In this document: one piece after another, positions 11,052 to 21,239 of the stretch | How the letters are laid out: the number at the start of each line of letters is the position of its first letter | How positions within the stretch are numbered: position 1 is the first letter of the stretch | Source: Clytia hemisphaerica | Taxonomy: Eukaryota > Cnidaria > Hydrozoa > Leptothecata > Clytiidae | Assembly (NCBI GenBank): GCA_902728285.1 | Contig: CACVBU010000865.1 | Location: 1,083,044-1,147,043, forward strand | Length of the DNA stretch: 64,000 nt | Direction of reading: 5' to 3' | The notes under the pieces: generated by a model | The model's input: the letters and a program-made list of their open reading frames with translations, nothing else | Databases searched by the model: none | What the model was told of the DNA's origin: nothing | Position numbers and translations under genes: made by a program

Positions 11052-14000
11052 ATGGATGTTGAAGGAGAGCTTTTATGTGTGATATGTGGTGAAGCCGAAG
11101 CAACCAAGGATGATCTGAACCAAGTAGGCAGATATTGGAACCCTCAGAAAGACAACGAGCATCCTTTAGAGGCACTTATTACGTTGGCTGAAAATTGTTG
11201 CTTGGAAAACCTCTCTTCGAAGCTTAAGAAGAACAAAGAAAATAACATCAAAACTTATACGCACAAAAACTGCAGAACGAAATTACGAAACCAGGCTCGG
11301 TCAACAAAAAGGAAATCGGCAGATGAACCTGAGTCTAGGTCAAGTAAGCGGCTTCGGGGAGGTGCGTTTGACTTTAAAAAGCTATGCTTTTATTGCGAAA
11401 AGCCATGTGAGTTTGATAGCAAGCATCCAGATCGTTTCAAGAAATATTGCGAGGTTCGCACGTTAGAGACAGACATTCACAAAGAAACTCTTGATCTTTG
11501 CAAGTTACGAAACGATGAATATGCCATGAACATTCAAAGGAGATTGTTATCCGAAAAAGATCTTGTTGCACCTGAAGCACGTTATCACATATCTTGTAGA
11601 TCATCATTTGAAAACTCCAGTAAACAGAAATCCATTGGTCGCCCAGCCGCTTCAAGTAAGCTAGAACTGTTTGAAGAAGCCTGCACTAAATTTTTAGAAA
11701 ACGACATTGAGTTATATACTGTTGCAGAATTTTATGATAAGATGTCTTCTCTCGGAGATGAGGTATATTCAATCAAAGCGACCCAAAATAGACTAGCGGA
11801 AAAGTACAAGGGATGTATCAATTTTGTTTCCAGAGAGGGAAAAAGTAACATTATCTTAATGGACAGAGCTGCACGGGTTTTAACCGAGCAGTGGTATTTA
11901 GAAAGAAAATCAAAAATTCAAGATGAGACTACACGAATCGTACGAACAGCAGCTGTCTTACTAAAAGAAGCCATCAAAAATCACGAATCTGATGCAAAAA
12001 CATACCCTACCAGTGAGGATATAAAATCACCAGCAAACAAGACACCAGATCTTTTGGAACAATTTTTGAAGGAACTGTTCACATCTCAAATTAAAATCTC
12101 AACAATTTCACAAACGATTTTTTCTGCGACAAGGCCGAGATCACTAATGCCACTTCAGTTTGGACTAGCAATCTCCACTGATAATCAAATTGGGTCAAAA
12201 TGGTTGAACATTTTGCTTTCAAAGTTGGGTTTTGCAGTTAGTTACGACGAGGTATTGACTTTAGGTCAAAAACGTGGTTTCAAATACCCACTTTTTTCAT
12301 CAATCCATTGCCCTATTTAGATTTGATAAGAACTCTTAGGCCATTCAACTAGTCGATGAAAAGTTTATCTCACGATGAACTTAGCGTGAATTTTCTTGGA
12401 TGAGTACGCCCGATCTTTGGTATTATGTGTTCTAATTTTTATTTTATTCAATACAAATATATTATTGATAAAGACATTCTTTATTACAGGTGACACGTTT
12501 CAAGCAAAATGTCGTTAAACATGACAAATCTGACCAAATCATGCGTCCTGAAGGAACTTAAATGTCCTTGATTTCTAGCACTAGATACGCTACAATAATT
12601 TATTTTGTGATAAGTTTTTATTCTTTACTTTTCTAGGGGAAATTGCCAGTGTTTCAATATATCGATCTACTTTGGACATCGAGTTATCTATTCAAAAGCA
12701 TGTGTCCTAGTTGGTCCGGTTACATGAGTGCAACTTTCAATGGGCAACCGTTACCAGAATCCCACGTGACTATGCTGCCGATCATTGATTTGAATGCAAC
12801 TGATCCCAGTGCTTTGTATTCACTACTGTTGTATTTAATCGACCAGAGTACCAAACTCAACATCCAAGTACCGTGTGTAACATTTGACCAGCAACTTTAT
12901 ATCAAGGCATATGAAATCGTCGCATCAAAGAAAATGAAAGTGTTTGTTCGTCTTGGTGGGTTTCACCAGCTTATGAGCTTTTTAGGTTCAGTTGGCAATC
13001 TGATGGGAGGATCTGGCCTCGATAAAGCCCTTGAAACTGTCTATGCCCCTGTTACCGTCGGACATATGTTTACTGGAAAGGCTTATTCCCGCTCTGTCCG
13101 TGGTCACCTTTTTTGTGCGACTGCACTCCAATCCATTTTGATGGAAGAATTCTGGAATAAACTAACCACGTCAGAAAAAGAAGAATTACAAGGGTTTTAT
13201 GATTCAGACGACCCCAGTCAACACGAGAGCAAAGATTTGAGTGTAAAGCTGAAAAATTGGATCGAAGCCAAACACAAAGCAGTCTCCACAGATTCAAGAA
13301 CGGCTGCTTTATGGTCGAGCTATGTTAGATACGTCGGGATCGTTCAAGATTTTATACGAGCCGAAAGGACCAATGATTGGAACATACACATCACGACAAC
13401 CAATGCAATGTTGAACCTATTTGCAGCAACTGGCCACAACAACTATGCAAAATCATGCAGGCTATATCTCCAGTCGATCGCTAAGCTTGAAATCAACCAA
13501 CCAGAAGTCTATGCAGAATTTTTGAAAGGCAATCACATTGTTCGAAGAACGCTGAAGAGTTGGGCTGGTATTTGGACCGATTTATCGATCGAACAAATCT
13601 TGATGAGATCACTGAAAGGAAGATCAGGGGTTGTAGGCAAAGGCATAACGGAGAATGTCCTACGTGTCTGGACCAAAACGATGCATCGTTGCGCGGAAAT
13701 TTCAGAAGCTATGGATTCAATGGTCTCCAAATCAACATCAACACAGTCACCAAAACACAAAGAGATGTTTGCTGGCAGAATCAAGCGTGATTACGAAGAC
13801 TTTCAAAAGATCAAGGTAAAACACTTCTTTCAACTCCACATATTATTTGGATTGTAAGAAGCCTAATGTGAAATCAAATATTGTTATGAGTAAATTATAT
13901 AACGATTTGAGCTATAGATTGCTGTCCAGGCCGAACAAAACTATAGGAATAGAAACAAATTGTAGGGTAAAGATGACAGTTGGTTATTTTCTTTCTCCTT

Positions 14001-15773
14001 CTATTTTTATACAGGCTTGGTTCGTGAATCGCAATCCTTTCACCGCTGGGAAGGAACTTGTATCTCTTGAATCAGGACTGGTAGATCACGACAACAGTCT
14101 TAACTGTGACAAAGCTGAAGAAGTTGGGGCAGCAATTCATAAAGAAATGGAAGGCAAATCGTACACTGATTTTCATGCGAAAAAAAGCAAACAAATCACC
14201 AATCTGCTAAGTCTCTACTCAAATGTGAATATCGACAAAGATAAAGTTACGGTAGACCCATTGACACTCTTCCTCCGACTGATAGTTCTCGTTGAGCGAA
14301 AACCCGAGAAGGAAATCGCCGAGTATTTCGATTACGAGTTGGCACCTTATCCTATGGCACTGTTCAAAGATGGTCTGATGCGCACAGCTAAAAAAATCCG
14401 CTCTAAAACCATTTCTTCAAAAAGGTATCTCCACGGTTGAACCTAAAACGGGACCCGAAACAGTTAGAATCGTCGATGGTGGAGCTTTGCTGTGGTGTTG
14501 CGACTGGAAGAAGAACGAAACCTTCGATACTATCTTTGAGAGATATGCTAGTTTCTTGAAGCAATTAAAGATTGACACGATCGTGTTTGACGGATATGAC
14601 ATGTCAACGAAAGATTCAACACATCAAAAACGGGCCGGTTCTATATCTCAAGATATCGATATCAAAGGAGGCAACCCCTGCCCTGCGAATCGGAAAGACT
14701 TTCTTGGGAACTACCAGAACAAGAAGCATTTTGTTGAGCACCTGGCAGCACATCTTAGCTCTACCTTCAAAGTAATCGAATGCCCTAGCGATGCTGACAC
14801 CTCAATTGTGAAAGAAGCACTGATCATTGCCAAAAATTCAATTGTGACGGTATTTTCCGACGATACCGATGTTCTTTGCTTGCTAGCCCACCATGCTTTC
14901 AAAGATCCGTCACTCAAAAATATATATCTTGGCGACATGACCAAAAGGAAAGGCCGCAAAAGGGAGTTTTATAAGATATCTGACATCACAACAAACAACG
15001 AGAAGCTTTGCCAATATTTGTTGTTTGCACATGCTTTCACTGGATGTGATACAACTTCAGCCATCCACAATTTTGGTAAGACATCAATATACCAAAAAAT
15101 TGCTACTTCACTTGAATTACAATCACTCGCCAGCAAATTTTATGAAGAAGAATCTCCTGAAGAAATAGGAAACGCTACAATACGTTTTTTTGAGCTCCTT
15201 CATTCTCCATCGGATTCATTATCTGTTATCAGAAAATCAAAATACGAGCAAATGGTTTTATCCAATCGTGCCAGCATCGATCCTTCGACGTTACCTCCAT
15301 CTCCAAGGGCAGCATATTTCCATGGGCTAAGAGTCTACCATCAGATCAAAGTATGGAGGGATCTAAGAGACTTAGACTTCATGCCACTCAATTGGGGCTG
15401 GCAACTCGTTGGAGATTTGTTGTTTCCAATCATGACGGACGAAGAAGCTGGTCCTCCTGACTTGTTGAAAATCATTCGATGTGGGTGCAAAAGTGGATGC
15501 GATAGCAATCGTTGTACCTGTCGTAAATCAGGTCTGAAATGTACCACTTTTTGCAAAGAGTGTCTTGGTACATCGTGTAGAAATATCGAAATCGATAATG
15601 ATAATGAGGACAATGTTCCTATTTATGACGTAGATCTTGAAGATTTATGGATTTATGAAACTTTATGGATATTTTTGTTTAGCTCAGTACAACTTTTTAT
15701 TAGAAATGTCGTCTTCATAAGTAGGTTTCTTGCAATTATGTTTTTCATGCTTCCAGTCAGTGTTTTTTATTAA
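11052..15773 (+). pseudogene. Academ-type nuclease/transposase gene, spliced, broken
   Basis: Exons: 11052-12251, 12490-12561 (ends in an in-frame TAA), 12637-13815 and 14015-15773, with GT/AG borders and phase-0 junctions where testable. The N-terminus has two C/H-rich zinc-binding stretches (C-V-I-C-G-E-A; C-F-Y-C-E-K-P-C ... H-I-S-C-R-S-S-F). The middle is a conserved region common in cnidarian repeats (L-G-G-F-H-Q-L-M-S-F-L-G; S-V-R-G-H-L). The C-terminal half has I-V-F-D-G-Y-D, D-A-D-T-S-I-V, S-D-D-T-D-V-L and F-T-G-C-D-T-T-S-A-I-H-N-F-G-K, which match the acidic active-site blocks and helix-two-turn-helix of FEN1/XPG nucleases. A nine-cysteine CXC-like tail ends it (C-G-C-K-S-G-C ... 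C-T-C). An A-run at 14419-14423 shifts the frame by one base. A piece between exons 2 and 3 appears deleted. Confidence 0.75.
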
Positions 15774-16467
15774 GGATTTTACGAATAGTTTAAAATGAAT
15801 TAATGTCGTATCGAGTCTCACGTTGGAGTTTGCTTTAACTTTTCACATCTACCATCTAATTCACTCGTTATAAGCTAACCTTGCTCAGAATCGATCTTTT
15901 GAGAAGCATCGATGATGTTTATGGCTAAATTTTACTAAATTTATGTCAGTTTTATGATTAGCAGATAATGTGTAGAAAATATTAGGTCATTGGCCCAGCG
16001 CTAGCAATAGGGCCTTTCATTAGCACTTTTCCGTCCGTGTATCTGTCTGTCCGTTTTGGTAGAAACGGCGCTTAAAACCAGTAACACACTTTTTAATTTT
16101 GCCGTCTGGAGAGGGAAAAGCTTGCTAAAGTCGGATACTGGCTATAAAAGATATATTTTCTGATTCCGCGCTCCTTCAAAACAATTTTCAAAACAAAACA
16201 AGATGGCAGTCGAAGCGAGGAGGTTGATTCATACTTTCTTGAACATTTTCTTTGCTTTAGTGGTCAAGAGACTTTCAAACCAAAGAAATTTTGTAATTAT
16301 TTTTCTTTATAAACCTTTTTTCAACATTCTGCCATACCTTATAGTCTTTGCTCAAGTTTTCATAAAGTTTTATGAGTGAAATTTCTACCTTATATCACTT
16401 TCATTTTTAGTTTCTTGTTTTCAAAAGGACTTTATAAATTTTTAGGAAATAATGGCTTCTGATATAG
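15774..16467. other. Non-coding 3' region of the Academ-type element
   Basis: AT-rich, no credible reading frame. Contains a short ccgtccgtgtatctgtctgtccg stretch at about 16031 and no recognisable RNA gene. Confidence 0.4.
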
Positions 16468-16975
16468 AAATAAATAAACTGAAATGCAGCTGATGTGTAA
16501 AATTGAATAAGATTGGAACTTTTTTCTTGATGCTACATAAGAAAACAGTCCCTTCTGGATCTGTCGCTGTTCAGGCTGTTATAACAAGAAACAACGCCAA
16601 CGGTGATCAGCAGTGGTGGGACGTGGTATGATTTTCAAACTCAACACATAATTATTTCAAGTAAACTGATTCTGGAATTTGGTAATGGACACTAAAATGG
16701 AGCCCATGTGTAAATTGGAACAATAATGGAACTTTTTCCATGATGCTACGCGTGAAAATGGTTATTTCTGGATCTGTCGCATTAAACGATCGGTGGCTTG
16801 ATTTTTCAAACTCGACTCACATAATTATTTAAAGTATAAACTGATTCTGGAATCTGTTAATTGACACTAAAATGCAGCTCATGGGTAAATTTGAACTAGA
16901 TTGAAACATTTTTCATGGTTACAATGCATGAACAGTGAAAATGGTCATTTCTGGATCTATCACTCACATTAACTC
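16468..16975 (+). repeat. Three-unit diverged tandem repeat
   Basis: Units beginning near 16477, 16682 and 16858 share ctgattctgg/ctgaaatgcagct, a gtaaa-ttgaa core, ggaactttttc/gaaacatttttc and ggtcatttctggatct. Unit spacing is about 180-205 bp. It lies within the 3' non-coding part of the transposon and is not coding. Confidence 0.6.
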
Positions 16976-17228
16976 ACATTAAATCTCATGAATTTTATTA
17001 GCCTTGATATGCAGACCGTAAACTATTTTATCGTCTAGTTTTTTAAAGATTATTTTTCTGGTTTACTGTCTGGTCCAACTAACATGCCTGCAGGGATATA
17101 TCTCCCTGAATATGTGAGTGCACCTAATTGTTTAAAAAGAGCCCACTCACTATATATTCGCGGGTTTTTTAAAATATTAAATATAATATATAATATTAAA
17201 TGGAAATTTTCCACCTAGGACATTTTTA

Positions 17229-17418
17229 TAGACCTTTTTTCAAAGAGGACGTCCTGTTGAATAATTATGTAGTCCAGCCATAAAAACAATGATAGAGCCA
17301 TGCATAATTACTGTATCATGCATATTGTAATAATTATGAATGGTTTTATCATTGTTTTTCTGCTGGACTACATAATTATTCAACAGGGTGGCCCGTGGCC
17401 TCTTTGAAAAAAGGTCTA
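17229..17418. repeat. Fold-back (190-bp imperfect palindrome)
   Basis: Outer arms tagaccttttttcaaagagg and its complement, inner arms cctgttgaataattatgtag with the complement, and a loop around tgcataattactgtatcatg. It could be a small MITE inserted in the larger transposon. No coding capacity. Confidence 0.8.
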
Positions 17419-17430
17419 TTCCACCCCCCC

Positions 17431-17656
17431 TGAGATTGGGTAACTTGCATCAGTGGAGGCTAACATGCATAGCCCTCAAATGAAAGACCTGGCTGGTCAT
17501 TAAAATACAAAATTAAATCAAAACAAAAATGGTAGAGTAGAGCTGCGAGCGGAGCTGCATAGTTGTATTTTAGTGACCAGCCAGGTCTTTCATTTGAGGG
17601 CTATGCATGTTATGCATGTTATGTTAGCCTCCACTGATGCAAGTTACCCAATCTCA
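17431..17656. repeat. Fold-back (226-bp palindrome)
   Basis: Arms of about 85 bp begin TGAGATTGGGTAACTTGCAT and end in the complement, separated by about 50 bp. The right arm carries an extra tandem atgcatgtt. It starts 12 bp after the previous fold-back, giving two adjacent hairpins. Confidence 0.85.
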
Positions 17657-18776
17657 CGGTACCTGAGAGTATTCAACCGGGTGAACCTGCGCCGGTTGGT
17701 AGGAGACCATTCAATAAAATTTCAAGCGTCTAACCAATGAGAAGTACAGCGGTGATTTTGGAAAAATTTTCCCTGTCTTCACTTTGATCCATGTCAACAG
17801 GGTCATTGTAGGGATTCACGGAGTGGGGATGAATAAATTGGAAGCGGTCACAAGTGTTTGTAACATGTGTGATGATAATGTTCAAACTGAAAATTGAAAT
17901 TGAAAAAATACTAAATATTAATCACAAGGAAAAAGCTTAAGTCTAAAGTAAAACTAAAGTATAAGCCTGTTTGAATGTATAAATTTGAATATTGATTGAT
18001 GAAATTGATTGAATAGTATTAGTTGAAAATAAAGTAAGCTAGTCCTAGCCTAATCTTAATGCCTCATGATGCAAAGCATCAAGAAAGAAAAAAAACAAAA
18101 TGGCCGACAAAACAAAATGGCTGAAAAAACTTACCAGCTTGCCTGAAGTGTGAGGCTGGAACAATCCAGGCAGTGGTGTGATAAAAATTTAATAAACTGA
18201 ACTCATATTGATGAGAGAAAAGTTTATAAGTTATGACTAAGTCTTGTTTGAGTTGGACTTAGAAGAATTTGATGTTCCCTCCATGAAATCTCTTGTTGAA
18301 CTTATGTGAAAATGAAATTCCTTGCTTAAATAGCAAATTCTAGAAAATGTGTAATTTACATACAGAATGATAAATTCTAGGTCATAGGTCAAAGTTGATA
18401 AATGAAAAAAAATGTATAAATTACTGACCAAAACCAAAAATTGGAAAAATGCATATTTTGAATAAATTAACATAAATAAACAAATTAATCCAAAATGGTG
18501 AACACTGAGAACAGAAAAACACTGAAAATTCAGAAAGCATGAGAAAAACTGAAAAACTGAGAAAATGAGAAACACAGAGAAAACCTGAACAAAATGTGAG
18601 GGAATGCCAAAAATGACGAGAAAAACACTGAACTGAAAAGGCTTAGCCGTTACAGTCATACATTTGCTGTTTTGCACGCTCTTTATCAACACGTTACTTT
18701 TCGCTGGGCCTTCAAGCCAACAGGCTTCTTGTTTTAATATAAACTTACTTCGCATTAAAACAGTTTTAGTTATATT
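17657..18776. other. AT-rich interior next to the right TIR, with a GAAAA-CTGA repeat
   Basis: From about 18500 to 18640 the plus strand is a degenerate repeat of gaaaaactga-like units. It produces an artefactual F/S-rich frame on the minus strand. No other structure seen. Confidence 0.5.
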
Positions 18777-19148
18777 TTGTCGAAAAACATGCTTTTTTTA
18801 ACAAAAATTGTCATTTTTGATGACGTCATCATTTTTTTCGATTTTTTTTTGAAATTTTGAATTTTCTAAATACTCCTTACCATTCTCAGAGAAGTTTTGC
18901 AAAGTTTCAAGGTTGTATCATGAGCCGATCCTGACTTATAGCGAACTGTTCAAAAGCCTTTGAAGTGCTCATTTTCGGAATTTAGCAAAAATACCACCTG
19001 TCACCATTTTGTCAATAACTTTTTTTGCCCAAGGTGTAAAATGTGACTCTACCCCTCATTCGAAAGCTAATAAAATTATCTTTCCAACGGTATATAGAAA
19101 CCTTTTATCTGAATTTTTTCTAGGTCGACTATAAATTCTACAGGACTA
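18777..19148 (-). repeat. Right terminal inverted repeat of the Academ-type element
   Basis: Reverse complement of the left repeat: it shares the T-rich block, tgatgacgtcatca, ccattctcagagaagttttg and the terminal AAATTCTACAGGACTA. It is followed directly by the TAG target-site copy. Confidence 0.9.
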
Positions 19149-20728
19149 TAGAATCAAATGCAGACCACATGACACTAAACATTTCATTTCCATGCCATCA
19201 AATATAGGAGGAGCCTGTAATGAAATTTACATATAGCTACCAAAGGAGCACTTTTGTTTCTGTGAAAACATTATCAGCAAATATAATTTTGTTATTCAGA
19301 TTGTACATTCACAGTTGACACTTAAAAATAATTCTTTTCTCCTTTAGTGGTACATACTTACATATTGTTCATAATGATTTTACTGAAAATTAGTGAAGTC
19401 TTTACTATAGTGATTGGGGTTTCTTCCAAGTTTTTCCAGAGCAATTTTACCTCCATCCCTCACAGCTTCGTGCATTGTTTGAGGCTCCACATCTTCACCC
19501 CATTTATCAATACTTCTCTAGCAGAATAGACACCCGTAACGACTTGTGCTTTTCCAATAAACTTGACTGAGAAATCTAAATTTGTATTCATGAAATGCAA
19601 CAGTCTTACTGTTGAAGAGACAGGGGTAAGGTTAAATACTCACACATAAACATTGACTTTCAAAATAGATTCATTGTAGTTGCACAACCCCTGAGACCTT
19701 TATCCATATTTAAACATAAGAATTTTCGAAAAACTGAGGTCTCTAAAGATTTAACTCTCTAAAACTCGAATCAGGAGACGCTTAGACAAACGTCTTTATC
19801 AAAAGAAAGATCAGCACACATAACCGTTAAAACGTTAAATTTTTCACAAATATTGTTGGTGGTAACTTCAATGCCATCACGTAACAGCTGTTTGACTTCA
19901 TTTTAATGTTGTTGGGTGTGAATCTCAATGTTGATTGTTGATTTTGAGCCCCTCCATATTGATGAGATTAACTGACCATAGGGTGAATGTAACATTTCAA
20001 CATTATTTAGAAGTGAGCATGAAATCTGTTCGGTTTGACGTCGCCCAGAAGCCGGAAAATTATCCCCAGTTAAACGTAAAATGATTGTTCTTAATTTTGG
20101 GTCAAGTTGTTTGTACAGCTCAAAATTAACAGAAGTAAGCTCTTCAAAGAAAGTCTCTTGCAAAGAAAGAGTTGGAAATGTTAATTTATCAAACCAAAAC
20201 GGGTTTTCTAAAGACATGTTCAATGTATCGCTAACAACAGTACCACAAGAGAGACAAATATCATCTTGGCATTTACAAAACCCACGGTGGACTGAACCAA
20301 TAATCAAGTTTTTCAAAAATGTCTGAACTGAGTCATATGACGGCAAAGTTACGTTTTCTTTTTTCAAAATTTGTTGGAGGTTGTTGTATCCTCGCAGTCA
20401 AACCACCTGCCTCCTTCAATGGTATATCAACACCTGGAGGATTCTTCCTAATAAATTTTTGTATTTGTTTTGCAAATGATCCATTTTCAACTATGGTCGC
20501 GTGTACCAAATCAGCATGGTTCTCAAGAAGATAAACAACATAGCCTGAAAATTAATTTCAGAAATCTGAAATAGAAATACAGTACAGCGTTCATTAATAT
20601 AAAACATCTAGACCGTGGAATCGTCTAATATCAAAATGCGTTCAATAAACATTGCAATCCTATAAATTAAAAAAAAACAGCCAAATTATAAGCAGTTTTA
20701 CACAGCACACGGTGTATTAGGCTTCAAG

Positions 20729-21105
20729 CCCGGGGGGTGCACTCAAGGTAAATGACCTACCAGACGTTCGGCCCTTAAGGGTAGGTTTTTCATAGTTCAG
20801 CTAGTGCACTGTAAGGGTAGGAAATTACAAAACTGCACTGAACTGCACTGTAAGGGAAGGAAATTGTGATAAAAGAACAATTTTGGGGTAAAATTGGCAC
20901 CAAATTGGTCAATTTTGGTGGAAAAATTCCACATTTTCTTGGAAAATTGCAAAAATTTTCGCCCTTACGGGCGAGAAATTTTGAAAAAGTGCACTGTAAG
21001 CGTATGATTTTTTATGGAGATTCACTGCACTATAACGGTCCGATTTTAGAAGCCAAATTTTGGGCCAAACGTATGGTCGTTTTCAGATCGAGTGCCCCCC
21101 CCGGG
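20729..21105. mobile_element. 377-bp hAT-type MITE with 8-bp TSD
   Basis: Termini CCCGGGGGGTGCACTC and ...GAGTGCCCCCCCCGGG are inverted repeats. GCTTCAAG occurs immediately on both sides (20721-20728 and 21106-21113), an 8-bp duplication as made by hAT transposases. The interior repeats gcactgtaaggg/gcactgaactgcactg. Its small reading frame is not credible. Confidence 0.85.
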
Positions 21106-21141
21106 GCTTCAAGTCACGTTTCAAGTCATAATTCGCGCGCT

Positions 21142-21239
21142 TAGCCTGGTTTCCCCTTCCTTATTTATCAAAAACAAACGCTCTAGGCGATAAGAGGCCA
21201 CACGCCGTGATGGCCAGTATGGTCAAAAGGAAACCGGGT
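21142..21239. repeat. Possible small MITE (CCTGGTTTCC ends)
   Basis: CCTGGTTTCC on the left and GGAAACCGGG on the right flank about 80 bp containing ggccacacgccgtgatggcc. The inverted match is short and imperfect. Confidence 0.35.

Larger units (their letters stand above)
10247..19148. mobile_element. 8.9-kb DNA transposon, Academ-type (XPG/PIN nuclease)
   Basis: Long inverted repeats bound a single spliced gene whose C-terminal half is an FEN1/XPG-like nuclease. Both termini read TAGTCCTGTAGAATTT inwards. A flanking 3-bp TAG duplication (10244-10246 and 19149-19151) is supported by restoration of the host reading frame. Academ elements are known for encoding an XPG-type nuclease with cysteine-rich zinc-binding regions and for making 3-4 bp duplications, so I assign it there (AcademX-like), from family knowledge rather than a search. 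The gene is broken, so this copy is probably non-autonomous. Confidence 0.7.
9941..20560 (-). pseudogene. Minus-strand gene split by the 8.9-kb transposon
   Basis: Upstream pieces: an exon beginning about 20558 after a clear acceptor (G-Y-V-V-Y-L-L-E-N-H-A-D), a continuation in another frame at 19903-20367 (K-E-N-V-T-L-P-S-Y-D-S-V), and an exon ending near 19396 (W-G-E-D-V-E-P-Q-T-M-H-E). The last exon starts at 19214 after an AG acceptor and reads A-P-P-I-F-D-G-M-E-M-K-C-L-V-S-C-G-L. It is interrupted at 19152 and resumes at 10246 with L-A-H-H-R-Y-M-W-Q, staying open to the stop at 9941. The frame is exact if the element and one 3-bp copy of TAG are removed. Function not recognised. A frame change near 20380 and a stop after N-F-Q (about 19397) suggest it was already decaying, or that I misplaced introns. 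Confidence 0.6.

Noticed and set aside
18237-18755. 172-residue minus-strand open frame
   Set aside because: F/S/L-rich product of the degenerate gaaaaactga repeat on the plus strand; no motif, no splice context, lies next to the TIR of a transposon.
20866-21144. 92-residue plus-strand frame
   Set aside because: Lies almost wholly in the hAT-type MITE and is made of its internal repeats.
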